The position numbers and the translations under genes are program-made. This document shows positions 54,891 through 63,031 of a DNA stretch of 64,000 bases, one piece after another. Positions within the stretch are counted from its first letter, which is position 1, and each line of letters starts with the position of its first letter. Source of the DNA: Streptomyces sp. NBC_00258 (GTDB lineage: Bacteria > Actinomycetota > Actinomycetes > Streptomycetales > Streptomycetaceae); NCBI RefSeq assembly GCF_036182465.1, contig NZ_CP108081.1, forward strand, positions 11,160,001 to 11,224,000, given 5' to 3'. Under the pieces are notes generated by a model. It had not been told where the DNA came from. It was given only the letters and a program-made list of their open reading frames with translations, and did not search any database.

Positions 54891-56032
54891 AGATCACCCG
54901 CATCGAGACCTTCCTGGTCCCGCCCCGCTGGCTGTTCTGCCGCGTCGAGACCGACGAGGGCGTGGTCGGCTGGGGAGAACCGGTCGTCGAAGGCCGCGCC
55001 GAAGTCGTCCGAGCCGCCGTCGACGTCCTCGCCGAATACCTCGTCGGCCAGGACCCGCTGCGCATCCAGGACCACTGGCAGGTGCTGACCAAGGGCGGCT
55101 TCTACCGGGGCGGCCCGGTCCTCTCCAGCGCCGTCGCCGGCCTCGACCAGGCCCTGTGGGACATCGCCGGGAAGGTGTACGGCGCTCCTGTGCACGCCCT
55201 GCTGGGCGGCCCGGTGCGTGACCGCGTCCGGGTCTATGCCTGGGTGGGCGGCGACGAACCCGCCGAACTGACCGAGCAGATAGCCGCCCAGGTCGAAGCG
55301 GGCTTCACCGCGGTGAAGATGAACGCCGCCGGAGCCACCTCACCGGTTCCCACCGCTGCCGAAACCGCCGCGGTCGTCGCCCGCGTGGCCGCCGCCCGCG
55401 AGGCACTCGGCCCGGACCGCGACGTCGCCGTCGACTTCCACGGCCGCTTCACCGCCGCGGGCGCCCGCCGCGTTCTCGCCGAACTCGCCCCGCTGCACCC
55501 GCTGTTCATCGAGGAACCCGTCGTCCCCGAGCACGGTCATCTGCTGGCGGGCCTGGTCGCCGCGAGCTCCGTACCGCTCGCGACCGGTGAACGCCTCTAC
55601 GGGCGCGCCGAGTTCCTGCCCGCACTCGCCGCGGGCATCGCGGTCGCCCAGCCCGACCTGTCCCACGCCGGCGGGATCTCGGAAGTGCACCGCATCGCCT
55701 CACTCGCCGAGACATACGGTGCCCAGCTAGCCCCGCACTGCCCCCTCGGCCCCATCGCGCTCGCGGCCAGCCTTCAAGTCGCGTTCGCCACCCCGAACTT
55801 CCTGATCCAGGAGCAGAGCCGCGGCATCCACTACAACAAGGACGCCGACCTGCTCTCCTACCTCGTCGACACCGAGCCGTTCCGGTTCGTCGACGGCCAC
55901 GCCTCCCGCCGTGACGCCCCCGGCCTCGGCATCACCATCGACGAGACCGCCGTACGCGCCGCCGACCGCAACGGTCACGCCTGGCGCAATCCGGTGTGGC
56001 GGCACCCCGACGGTTCCTTCGCGGAGTGGTGA
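54887..56032 (+). CDS. dgoD: D-galactonate dehydratase
   Basis: A 381-residue enolase-superfamily enzyme that removes water from D-galactonate to give 2-keto-3-deoxygalactonate. It matches E. coli DgoD along its length as I recall it: RIETFLVPPRWLFCRVETDE, GFYRGGPVLSSAVAGLDQALW, the VDFHGR, FIEEPV and TGERLY metal ligands, QPDLSHAGGISE, APHCPLGPIALAA, GIHYNKDADLL and the C-terminal WRHPDGSFAEW. This makes galactonate, not another aldonate, the expected substrate. It overlaps the GntR gene and the next gene by 4 nt each. Confidence 0.94.
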   Translation: MKITRIETFLVPPRWLFCRVETDEGVVGWGEPVVEGRAEVVRAAVDVLAEYLVGQDPLRIQDHWQVLTKGGFYRGGPVLSSAVAGLDQALWDIAGKVYGAPVHALLGGPVRDRVRVYAWVGGDEPAELTEQIAAQVEAGFTAVKMNAAGATSPVPTAAETAAVVARVAAAREALGPDRDVAVDFHGRFTAAGARRVLAELAPLHPLFIEEPVVPEHGHLLAGLVAASSVPLATGERLYGRAEFLPALAAGIAVAQPDLSHAGGISEVHRIASLAETYGAQLAPHCPLGPIALAASLQVAFATPNFLIQEQSRGIHYNKDADLLSYLVDTEPFRFVDGHASRRDAPGLGITIDETAVRAADRNGHAWRNPVWRHPDGSFAEW

Positions 56033-56871
56033 CCGCACCGATGGACATCGTCACCGACCTTGCCCACGGCGGCCGTTGGACCTCGCTGCGCACCGCGGGG
56101 CGCGAATGGCTCTGGCGACGCGAGGCACCCGGGCGGCTGAGCGTGTCCCTCGGTGACGCCTTCGTGGACGCGGGCGGACTGGAGGAGTGCATCCCCACGG
56201 TCCGGGGCACGCCCGACCACGGTGACGCCTGGTCACGCCCCTGGACACGAGAAGCGGACAGCGATGTCCTCCACTGCGACCGCTTCACCCTGACCCGCAC
56301 GATCCGCGGCACCACCGGCGGAGCCGAGGCCGACTACGTGCTGAAGGCCGAGGCCGACTTCCGTTTCGTGTGGGCCGCCCACGCCCTGCTCGACCTCTCA
56401 GACCGGGCGACACTGCACATCCGCGAGGGAGCGAGCACCCGCCTCTTCCCCGAGGCGGCGCCGCTGCTGGACCGGGCGTGGCCGCAAGGCGCCGCCTGGG
56501 TCGAGGGGAGCTGGCCCGCACCCTGTGGACTGAGCCTGGACCAATTGGGCCCGGACGACGGCACCGCCGTCGGAGCCGTCGTGGACGCCTCCCACTGCTG
56601 CGTCCACGACCAGACGGACCGTCTGTCGCTGGCCCTCGAAGCCGACGGACAGCCCGTGTCCGTCGCCCTGTGGCGCAATCTGGGCGGCTTCCCCGCCGGG
56701 CACCCCTACCGCAGCACGGGCGTCGAACCGATGCTCGGCCGTGTCTTCGATCTCGCAGAGGCGGGCCCCGGCGACGCTGCCCGGGTACCCGCCTCGGGCG
56801 AGGTGCGATGGCGGCTGACACTGACCGCGAACTGCCGCTGTGCCCGAACCGACCTGTGTGAACCTGTCTGA
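56029..56871 (+). CDS. Aldose 1-epimerase-like protein
   Basis: A 280-residue protein that looks like a galactose mutarotase-fold beta-sandwich: DLAHGGRWTSLRTAGREWLW at the start, CDRFTLTRTI in the middle, WRNLGGFPAGHPYRSTGVEP near the end. I do not see the classic catalytic His and Glu arrangement clearly, so catalytic competence is unsure. As a mutarotase it would supply the beta-galactose anomer used by galactose dehydrogenases. The GTG at 56029 overlaps the dgoD stop. Confidence 0.7.
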   Translation: MTAPMDIVTDLAHGGRWTSLRTAGREWLWRREAPGRLSVSLGDAFVDAGGLEECIPTVRGTPDHGDAWSRPWTREADSDVLHCDRFTLTRTIRGTTGGAEADYVLKAEADFRFVWAAHALLDLSDRATLHIREGASTRLFPEAAPLLDRAWPQGAAWVEGSWPAPCGLSLDQLGPDDGTAVGAVVDASHCCVHDQTDRLSLALEADGQPVSVALWRNLGGFPAGHPYRSTGVEPMLGRVFDLAEAGPGDAARVPASGEVRWRLTLTANCRCARTDLCEPV

Positions 56872-56895
56872 ACCTGCGTGAAAAGGAGTTCGTCC

Positions 56896-57528
56896 ATGGA
56901 TCTGCGAGCGGCGCTGGCCGCCCACCGCCTGGTCGCGATCATCCGCGGCACCGACCCCGAAGCCTCGGTACGCACCGTACTGACCCTCGCCGAGGAAGGC
57001 GTCGAGTTGATCGAGGTCTCCCTGACCGGCGCGGACGCCCTGTCCGTCATCGAGCGGGCGCGCAAGGCACTCGGCCCCGACCGGCCCCTCGGCGCCGGTA
57101 CGGTCCTGACCGCCGACGATGCTCGCGCCGCCCAGCAGGCCGGCGCGAACTTCGCCGTCACCCCCGCACTCGGTGAAGGCGTGGTCGCGGCACACGAACT
57201 CGGCCTGCCGGTCCTGGCCGGGGTCATGACACCCACCGAGATCCTGGCCGCACGCCCCCTCGGCGCCGCCGCACTGAAGATCTTCCCGGCAGCCCAGGCC
57301 GGCGGCCCCGCCTACCTCAAAGCCCTGCGCGGCCCGTTCCCACACGAACTGTTCGTGCCCGTGGGCGGTGTCGACGAGGCGGCAGCCCGCGCCTATCTGG
57401 CTGCCGGGGCGACCGCGGTCGGGGTCGGCTCACCGCTGATCGGAGACGCAGCCGACGGCGGCAGCCTGACCGCGCTGCGCGACCGAGCCCGCGCCTTCCT
57501 GACCGTCGTACGGAAAGACACGCCGTGA
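56896..57528 (+). CDS. dgoA: 2-keto-3-deoxy-6-phosphogalactonate aldolase (KDPG/KDPGal family)
   Basis: A 210-residue class I aldolase that splits KDPGal into pyruvate and glyceraldehyde-3-phosphate. The Schiff-base lysine is K128 in AALKIFPA and the general base is Glu in LIEVSLTG; GAGTVLTADDA and FVPVGGVDEAAA complete the family pattern. KDPG aldolases look similar, and the galactonate context decides the name. The ATG at 56896 has AAAGGAG 7 nt upstream. It overlaps the lactonase gene by 4 nt. Confidence 0.9.
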   Translation: MDLRAALAAHRLVAIIRGTDPEASVRTVLTLAEEGVELIEVSLTGADALSVIERARKALGPDRPLGAGTVLTADDARAAQQAGANFAVTPALGEGVVAAHELGLPVLAGVMTPTEILAARPLGAAALKIFPAAQAGGPAYLKALRGPFPHELFVPVGGVDEAAARAYLAAGATAVGVGSPLIGDAADGGSLTALRDRARAFLTVVRKDTP

Positions 57529-58499
57529 CCGAAGCCCCAGCGCACACCGAGGGCGGAGGAAACGCCGCAGGCTCGACCGGAGTCGGAGTCGGAGTCGGAG
57601 TCGGAGTCGGAGCCGAGGCCGGCGCCGAAGCTCTCCGCCCCGACCGTCTGGAGCTCGGCGAGGGAATCCGCTGGACGGACCGGGGCATCGTGCTCGTGGA
57701 CATCCTCGCCGGCCGCCTGCTCACCGCCGTCGGTCATCCCACGGACCCCTTGCGGCAACTGGCCCAACTGCCCGTTCCCCTGGGTGCGGTGGCCCCCGTG
57801 GCCGATGCTCCCGGCACCTGGATCGCCGCCGCCGGCACCGGGGTCTGCCTGCTCTCCGCCGACGGGTCGACGCGGTGGCTGGCACGGCCCGAAGCGGACG
57901 CCGCACGGCCCATGCGCATGAACGACGCGACCGCGGATCCGTTCGGCCGCTTCTGGGCGGGCAGCATGGCGTACGACGCCGACGAGGGGGCCGGTTCCCT
58001 CTACCGGGTGGACCACGACGGTACGGTGACCCGCGTCCTCGACGACATCACGGTGCCGAACGGGCCGGCCTTCACGGCCGACGGCGCCACCATGTACCTG
58101 GCCGACAGCGCCCGGGGAGTCATCAGGCGCTACCCGGTAGACCCGGAAACCGCCGAACTCGGGTCCCCGGAGGTGTTCGTCACCGTGGACGACGGCAGCC
58201 CCGACGGCATGGTGGTGGACGTCGAAGGCGCCGTATGGGTCGCGGTGTGGGGCACGGGATCCGTACGCCGGTACCTGCCGGACGGCCGCCTGGACCGTAC
58301 GTTGAGTCTGCCCGCGCGACAGCCCGCCGGTGTGTGTCTGCAGGAGGACCTGCTCCACATCACGACCGCTCGTGTGGGACTTGCCGAGCCGGGCCCCTAC
58401 GACGGTGCGCTGTTCACCGCCCGTGTCGACGTACCGGGTCTGCTTGCGACCGCCTACCGCCACGACGGGTCGGCTTCGTTCCCGGGGGAGAGGTCATGA
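57525..58499 (+). CDS. SMP-30/gluconolactonase-family lactonase, candidate galactonolactonase
   Basis: A 324-residue six-blade propeller lactonase. Metal-ligand motifs are ELGEGIRWTD (Glu), RMNDATADPFGRFWAGSM (Asn/Asp), TVPNGPAFTADG and the Asp in GSPDGMVVDVEGAVWVAVWG. It would open galactonolactone made by the SDR enzyme. The first ~38 residues are an unusual low-complexity leader with a Gly-Val repeat from the hexamer at 57579; a later start inside the propeller fold has no good codon. It overlaps the aldolase and kinase genes by 4 nt each. Confidence 0.9.
   Translation: MTEAPAHTEGGGNAAGSTGVGVGVGVGVGAEAGAEALRPDRLELGEGIRWTDRGIVLVDILAGRLLTAVGHPTDPLRQLAQLPVPLGAVAPVADAPGTWIAAAGTGVCLLSADGSTRWLARPEADAARPMRMNDATADPFGRFWAGSMAYDADEGAGSLYRVDHDGTVTRVLDDITVPNGPAFTADGATMYLADSARGVIRRYPVDPETAELGSPEVFVTVDDGSPDGMVVDVEGAVWVAVWGTGSVRRYLPDGRLDRTLSLPARQPAGVCLQEDLLHITTARVGLAEPGPYDGALFTARVDVPGLLATAYRHDGSASFPGERS
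57579..57614. repeat. GGAGTC hexanucleotide repeat in the lactonase N-terminus
   Basis: Five perfect GGAGTC copies plus GGAGCC in tandem, encoding alternating Gly and Val. The unit keeps frame, so slippage would only lengthen or shorten the N-terminal leader. The same hexamer, inverted, ends the GntR gene at 54849. Confidence 0.9.
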
Positions 58500-59485
58500 A
58501 GGACAGCTGGAGGCCCGCCGAAGGACCGGTGGTCTGCATCGGGGAAACCATGGCCGCCCTGGCTCCCGCCCCCTCCGAATCGCTGGAGACCGCCGAGGAC
58601 CTGCGTGTGTCGGTGGCCGGGGCCGAATCGAATGTGGCGATGTACCTGGCAGACCTGGGCATCCCTGTCTCGTGGCTGTCTGCGCTGGGGGACGACGCGT
58701 TGGGACGGCGCGTACTCGCCGCGGTCGGCGCGGCGGGCGTCGACGTCGACGGCGTGCGATCCGACCCGGAACGGCCCACGGGCCTGCTCGTGAAGGAACC
58801 GACCGGCACCCGTACCCGCGTCCACTACTACCGCGGCAACTCGGCCGCCTCGGCCCTGGGACCCGACGTGCTGGCCGACGACAGACTCCGGTCCGCCTCT
58901 GTCGTCCACCTGACGGGTGTGACCCCGGCTCTGTCCCCGTCCTGCCGGAGCCTGGTCGTGGCGGCGCTCGCCACTCCGCCCGCAGAGCGCCGGTACGCCA
59001 TCAGCTTCGACGTCAATCACCGCCCGGCTCTGTGGCCGCCCGGGACGGCCGCCCCCGTGCTGCGTGACCTGGCCGACCGTGCCGACATCACCTTCGTCGG
59101 CCTCGACGAGGCACAGGAACTCTGGGACGCCGATCTCGAACCGGCCGACGTACGGGCGCTGTTGCCGCACCCGCGCCTCCTTGTCGTCAAGGACGGTGGC
59201 CGTGCGGTCACCGCCTTCGGCGAGGAAGGTGTGTGGACGGTGTCCGCTCTGCGCACGGACGTGGTGGAGCCCGTCGGCGCGGGGGACGCTTTCGCCGCCG
59301 GATTCCTGACCGGCCTCCTGCGCGGCGGGGGAATGGAGCGCGCGCTGCGGCTCGGACACATCACGGCCGCGTCGGCACTCAAGGTGACGGGTGATCATGG
59401 CCCGCTGCCGGACACCGCCCGGATCAAACAGCTCCTCGACCTCCCGGCACACGAGTGGGAGGCAGAAGCCGATGGCGGTTCCTGA
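58496..59485 (+). CDS. PfkB-family sugar kinase, candidate 2-keto-3-deoxygalactonate kinase
   Basis: A 329-residue ribokinase-fold kinase. It starts VCIGETMAALAP. It has substrate-binding VSVAGAESNVAMYLADLGIP, YYRGNSAAS, ISFDVNHRP and the C-terminal signature VEPVGAGDAFAAGFLTG with base D264. GETM and NxRP are typical of KDG kinases. It would phosphorylate KDGal for the aldolase. E. coli DgoK belongs to a different kinase fold, so this is a non-orthologous replacement. It is the last gene of the operon. Confidence 0.9.
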   Translation: MKDSWRPAEGPVVCIGETMAALAPAPSESLETAEDLRVSVAGAESNVAMYLADLGIPVSWLSALGDDALGRRVLAAVGAAGVDVDGVRSDPERPTGLLVKEPTGTRTRVHYYRGNSAASALGPDVLADDRLRSASVVHLTGVTPALSPSCRSLVVAALATPPAERRYAISFDVNHRPALWPPGTAAPVLRDLADRADITFVGLDEAQELWDADLEPADVRALLPHPRLLVVKDGGRAVTAFGEEGVWTVSALRTDVVEPVGAGDAFAAGFLTGLLRGGGMERALRLGHITAASALKVTGDHGPLPDTARIKQLLDLPAHEWEAEADGGS

Positions 59486-59536
59486 CAGCCCAGTTCATGG
59501 GCGTCACCCTCCGTCGCGGGCCCTGTGCCATGATGG

Positions 59537-59550
59537 TTACCGGCGAGTAA
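59537..59550. promoter_or_regulatory. TTAC-N6-GTAA inverted repeat before the SRPBCC gene
   Basis: TTACCGGCGAGTAA, a 14-bp inverted repeat of TetR-operator appearance, lies 27 nt upstream of the GTG at 59578. No TetR gene is adjacent except the decayed one at 61513. Confidence 0.45.
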
Positions 59551-59577
59551 TCAGTGTGCCGGGAAAAGGAGTCCGAC

Positions 59578-60108
59578 GTGGCCCGTACCTTCACCGTGTC
59601 CCGCAGCGTCCTCATCGAGGTGTCACCGGCTGTCGCGTACGAGGCGATCAGCCGCCCCGCCCACATGGGGCGCTGGAGCCCGGAGAACCTCGGCGCGACT
59701 GTGTCGGCGCCCGATGAGTCAGCCCAGCTCGGGCTGACCTTCGAAGGGCGCAACAAGCGTGGCGCCTTCCGCTGGGTGACTCGGTGCACGGTGACGGCGG
59801 CGGAGCCGGGCAGCCGTTTCGCCTTTCGGGTCCACGCGATCGGGCTCAACCGCCCCCGCCTGAGAGGCTCGATCGCCACCTGGGAGTACCGCTTCGAACG
59901 GGACGGCGATGCCACGCGGGTCACCGAGACCTGGACCGACGACCGGCGCTCCTGGCCGACTTTCGTGACCAACGTGTTCGACCGCGTGGCCACCGGGGGC
60001 CAGACGTTCGCGGACTTCCAGGTGCGCAACATCGAAAGGACCCTGCGCAACCTGAAGCGGGAGCTGGAAACGGCACCAGGCGGTGTTATTGGTGGCTCAG
60101 CACATTGA
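59578..60108 (+). CDS. SRPBCC-fold (START-like) protein
   Basis: A 176-residue polyketide cyclase/dehydrase-type protein (START-like helix-grip fold): RTFTVSRSVLIEVSPAVAYE, RPAHMGRWSPE, WEYRFERDGDATRVTETW. Members bind hydrophobic ligands, and some are cyclases or toxins' partners. The GTG at 59578 has AAGGAG 6 nt upstream. The end overlaps the convergent VOC gene by 23 nt. Function unknown. Confidence 0.82.
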   Translation: MARTFTVSRSVLIEVSPAVAYEAISRPAHMGRWSPENLGATVSAPDESAQLGLTFEGRNKRGAFRWVTRCTVTAAEPGSRFAFRVHAIGLNRPRLRGSIATWEYRFERDGDATRVTETWTDDRRSWPTFVTNVFDRVATGGQTFADFQVRNIERTLRNLKRELETAPGGVIGGSAH

Positions 60109-60433
60109 CCACCTTGCCGTTGGGGTCACGGACGAAGAAGCGGCGTACTCCCCACTCCTCGTCCTGCAAGGGGTGCACGATCTCCGCGCCGCTCTCTCGC
60201 ATCGCCGCATGGACCGCATCCACGTCGTCCACCTCGACGCTCATGTCGGGCACGACGGGTGCGCTCTTGTCCTGGCTCATGAAGGTGACCTGCGCCGTGG
60301 GATTGGAAGGAGAGGCGAGCGTCATGACCCAGCCCAGGTTCATGACCTCTTCGAACCCCAGGAGGCCGTAGAAGTCCCGGCTCTCCTCCATGGACTCTGA
60401 TCGGATGTCTGGCATGACCCGGCGGATGGACAT
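60086..60433 (-). CDS. VOC-fold (glyoxalase-like) protein
   Basis: A 115-residue single-domain VOC protein: IRSESMEESRDFYGLLGFEE, PDMSVEVDDVDAVHAAM, FFVRDPNGKVVNVLSHQ. The C-terminal DPNGKVVN motif is typical of bleomycin-resistance/glyoxalase-like proteins. The ATG at 60433 has AGGAG 6 nt upstream. It overlaps the SRPBCC gene tail-to-tail. Confidence 0.87.
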   Translation of the reverse strand: MSIRRVMPDIRSESMEESRDFYGLLGFEEVMNLGWVMTLASPSNPTAQVTFMSQDKSAPVVPDMSVEVDDVDAVHAAMRESGAEIVHPLQDEEWGVRRFFVRDPNGKVVNVLSHQ

Positions 60434-60661
60434 GGGCGACTCCTGCTGACGGGCGAGAGTAGACGTGGCCCTGATTCTCTCCGGAGGGCCGCTGCGGCGC
60501 ACCCGTCGCCACGCACATTGGCAAGCGGCCCAGGAGCCGGGCCGCATTCAGCTGCGAGGTCCCGCCCCGCACCGAGACGCGCGTCACACTCTGCGGTGTC
60601 ACATCTCGCCGGGCCGCCGCGTCATAGAGGTGTATCCGCCAACAACGGCAAGGAGTGCACC

Positions 60662-61135
60662 ATGGAAGCCCGCTTGAACCTCTTCGACATCCCGATCGCA
60701 GTCAAGTCGCTGAAGCACATCGTCTCGGCGGGCAAGGTGATGGGGGAGTCGACGCTGCCGGCCGCGACCCAGGAGCTGGTGAGGCTCCGGGCCAGTCAGA
60801 TCAACGGCTGCGGCTTCTGCACCGACATGCACAGCAAGGACGCCGCCCACGCGGGGGAGACCTCGGTGCGGCTCAACCTGGTCGCGGCCTGGCGAGAGGC
60901 CACGGTGTTCACCGACGCCGAGCGCGCTGCCCTGGAGCTGACGGAGCAGGGCACCCGCATCGCCGACGCGGCCGGTGGGGTCACGGACGAGGCCTGGGCG
61001 AACGCCGCCAAGTACTACGACGAGGAGCAGCTCGCCTCTCTGGTGTCGATCATCGCCATCATCAACGCATTCAACCGTCTGAACGTCATGGTCCAGCAGC
61101 CTGCAGGCGACTACCGGCCCGGCCAGTTCGGATGA
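60662..61135 (+). CDS. Carboxymuconolactone decarboxylase/AhpD-like peroxidase
   Basis: A 157-residue AhpD-fold protein. Redox cysteines C50 and C53 lie in INGCGFCTDMHS, with H57 of the proton relay, which points to an alkylhydroperoxidase rather than a decarboxylase. AAGGAG lies 6 nt before the ATG at 60662. It probably helps remove organic peroxides in the cytosol. Monocistronic. Confidence 0.9.
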   Translation: MEARLNLFDIPIAVKSLKHIVSAGKVMGESTLPAATQELVRLRASQINGCGFCTDMHSKDAAHAGETSVRLNLVAAWREATVFTDAERAALELTEQGTRIADAAGGVTDEAWANAAKYYDEEQLASLVSIIAIINAFNRLNVMVQQPAGDYRPGQFG

Positions 61136-61208
61136 CGAGCGACACCCAGCCGGGGCCCGTGCCTGTCTGCCACGGGCCCCGGGGGCCGATGCCGCTGAGT
61201 CCCCGGAC

Positions 61209-61508
61209 CTATACGGGGACCGGAGGCTGAAGGGATTGCCAGGCCTGCCGGCCGCGGGACAGTACGTAGGCCGGAGCGACGACCACGACGAGGCCGAAGT
61301 CCACCATGCCGGCCAACCGTGCCTCGGGAATGTCACCGACCCTCACGGCGAACACGACGAGTGCGGCCTTGTTGGCGAGCACGGGTTCCCAGACGGCCGG
61401 TGCTTGGCGCGGCCTGGCCGCGAGCAGGGCGAAGAGTCCGATGAAGACGGCGTAGGTGAAGGTTCGCCAGGCTTCGACCCAGAGGCGGTCATCGGCCGCG
61501 TCGGTCAT
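61209..61508 (-). CDS. Small integral membrane protein, unknown function
   Basis: A 99-residue hydrophobic protein with about three membrane segments (FTYAVFIGLFALLAAR, ANKAALVVFAVRV, MVDFGLVVVVAPAYVLS). I take the ATG at 61508 (start TDAADDRLW); no clear ribosome site is visible, and its 5' end abuts the truncated TetR remnant. I do not recognise the family. Confidence 0.55.
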   Translation of the reverse strand: MTDAADDRLWVEAWRTFTYAVFIGLFALLAARPRQAPAVWEPVLANKAALVVFAVRVGDIPEARLAGMVDFGLVVVVAPAYVLSRGRQAWQSLQPPVPV

Positions 61509-61512
61509 CCTG

Positions 61513-61996
61513 ATGATTCCGTCGGCGAAGCGCGCCGATGTCGGCAAGAGCGCGATCTACCGGCGCTGGCCGTCCAAGCTGGAGATGATCGTCGCCGGGC
61601 TCGTGCGACTCAGCACCCCGATCGGCCCGGCCCCGGACACCGGGTCCCTGCGCGGTGATGTGCGGGCGGTGATGCAGGCTGCCTTCGACTGGCTCAGCGA
61701 CCCGCGCATCCGAGCCGTACTGCCCGACCTGATCGCCGAGTCCGACCGCAACGCGGTGCTCGCCGAGGCGGTGGCGAAGCATGTCACGGGTCCGCGCGTG
61801 ACCTGGGCCCACACCGCGCTGCACCGGGCGCGCGACCGGGGCGAACCGGCCACCGACGACGTCGACCTGGTCCTGGACCTGACCATCGCACCGGTGTTCT
61901 GGCGCCTCACCCACGACCGGCCGGTGGACGGACCAGTACCTCGACCGGCTGACCGAGTTGACGATGGATGAGGTGCAGCAGAACGCCGGCTCCTGA
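61513..61996 (+). pseudogene. Decayed TetR-family regulator
   Basis: The TetR pattern begins only at AKRADVGKSAIYRRWPSKLE, the recognition helix, so helices 1 and 2 are missing. The effector domain then follows normally (LIAESDRNAVLAEAVAKHV, LVLDLTIAPVFWRL). Near 61929-61931 one extra G throws the frame: the current frame ends at 61971. The +1 frame continues with the family-like tail DQYLDRLTELTMDEV to a TGA at 61994-61996. Both the 5' truncation and the frameshift make it non-functional. The junction at about 61510-61527 touches the 5' end of the opposite-strand membrane gene. Confidence 0.75.
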
Positions 61997-62011
61997 CCCA
62001 CCGGATCGAGC

Positions 62012-63031
62012 CTAGACGACCCTCCAGTCGATGAGGCTCCTCGCACAGTCGACAACGGTCTCGGCCGCCGGCCGGGGCTGCCAGCCCAGGACGCGCTTCG
62101 CCTTCCCGGTGCTGTGACGGTTACGGCGCCCGAGCGAGACGGTGATCGTCCGAAGCTGCCGGTCGAACAACGACGCGAACCGGACCATGAAGTCGGGGAG
62201 TTGGCGCGTGGGCACCTTGGCCCCGGCCGGACCGAGCCCGGCCCGAAGCGCCTGAGCCACCTCCCGCATCCAGGTGAACTCACCCGTGGCCAGGAACCGT
62301 TGTCCCGCGGCTTCCGGCGAGGTCATCGCACGGATGTGGATGTCCGCGAGGTCGCGGACGTCGACGATCTCCAGCCCGATCCGTGGCGTGCCCGGCATCT
62401 TGCCCGCCACCATGCGCTGGATGATCCGGACCGATCCGAGGTTGCGGGTGGTGAGGATCGGGCCGAACACGGCGCCGGGCAGAATCGTCGTCAGCGTGGT
62501 CGGGCCCCCATGGTCGGTGATGAAGTCCCAGGCCGCCTTCTCGGCAACCGTCTTGGACCTGCGGTAGGGGATCAAAGTCGGATCGTCCGGGTCGGTCCAC
62601 AACGTCTCGTCGGTCACGCCCTCCTCCGTGTAGGAGGACGGGCTGGCGGCGTTCGCCGCGGACGTCATCACGACCCGCTTCACGCCGGCCGCCGTGGCCG
62701 CCCGCAGCACGCGCAGAGTGCCGTCCCGGGCCGGGACGACGAGCGCCGCGGCGTCGCGCGTGTTCTCGTCCCCGAGCGGAGAGGCCACGTGCAGTACGTG
62801 GTCGACGCCCGCCATCGCGGCATCCCACCCCTCGTCGGCGGTGAGGTCGGCGACGGCGAAGCTCAGCCGGTCGCCCGGAGCCGTCACGGTCGCCACCGCG
62901 TCGCGGACCGCCTTCTCCCTGCCGGGGCTGCGCACTGTCGTGCGGACCTCGTAGCCGCGATCGAGCAGCCCGACGACGACCCAGCCGGCGACGTACCCCG
63001 TGCCGCCCGTGACCAGTACTGTCTCCGTCAC
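62012..63031 (-). CDS. Extended SDR reductase, dihydroflavonol-4-reductase-like
   Basis: A 339-residue NAD(P)-dependent reductase/epimerase: cofactor motif VLVTGGTGYVAGWVV, VLHVASPLGDEN, VVMTSAANAAS, and the YxxxK motif in PYRRSKTVAE. DFR/cinnamoyl-CoA reductase-like proteins act on aldehydes and ketones. The GTG at 63031 has GGAGGAGGAG just upstream. The start overlaps the stop of a 31-codon ORF by 4 nt (GTGA). Confidence 0.9.
   Translation of the reverse strand: MTETVLVTGGTGYVAGWVVVGLLDRGYEVRTTVRSPGREKAVRDAVATVTAPGDRLSFAVADLTADEGWDAAMAGVDHVLHVASPLGDENTRDAAALVVPARDGTLRVLRAATAAGVKRVVMTSAANAASPSSYTEEGVTDETLWTDPDDPTLIPYRRSKTVAEKAAWDFITDHGGPTTLTTILPGAVFGPILTTRNLGSVRIIQRMVAGKMPGTPRIGLEIVDVRDLADIHIRAMTSPEAAGQRFLATGEFTWMREVAQALRAGLGPAGAKVPTRQLPDFMVRFASLFDRQLRTITVSLGRRNRHSTGKAKRVLGWQPRPAAETVVDCARSLIDWRVV

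Noticed and set aside
57579..57614. Regular repeats suggesting a CRISPR or VNTR array.
   Set aside because: The unit is six bases without spacers and is translated in frame, so it is a coding microsatellite, not CRISPR.
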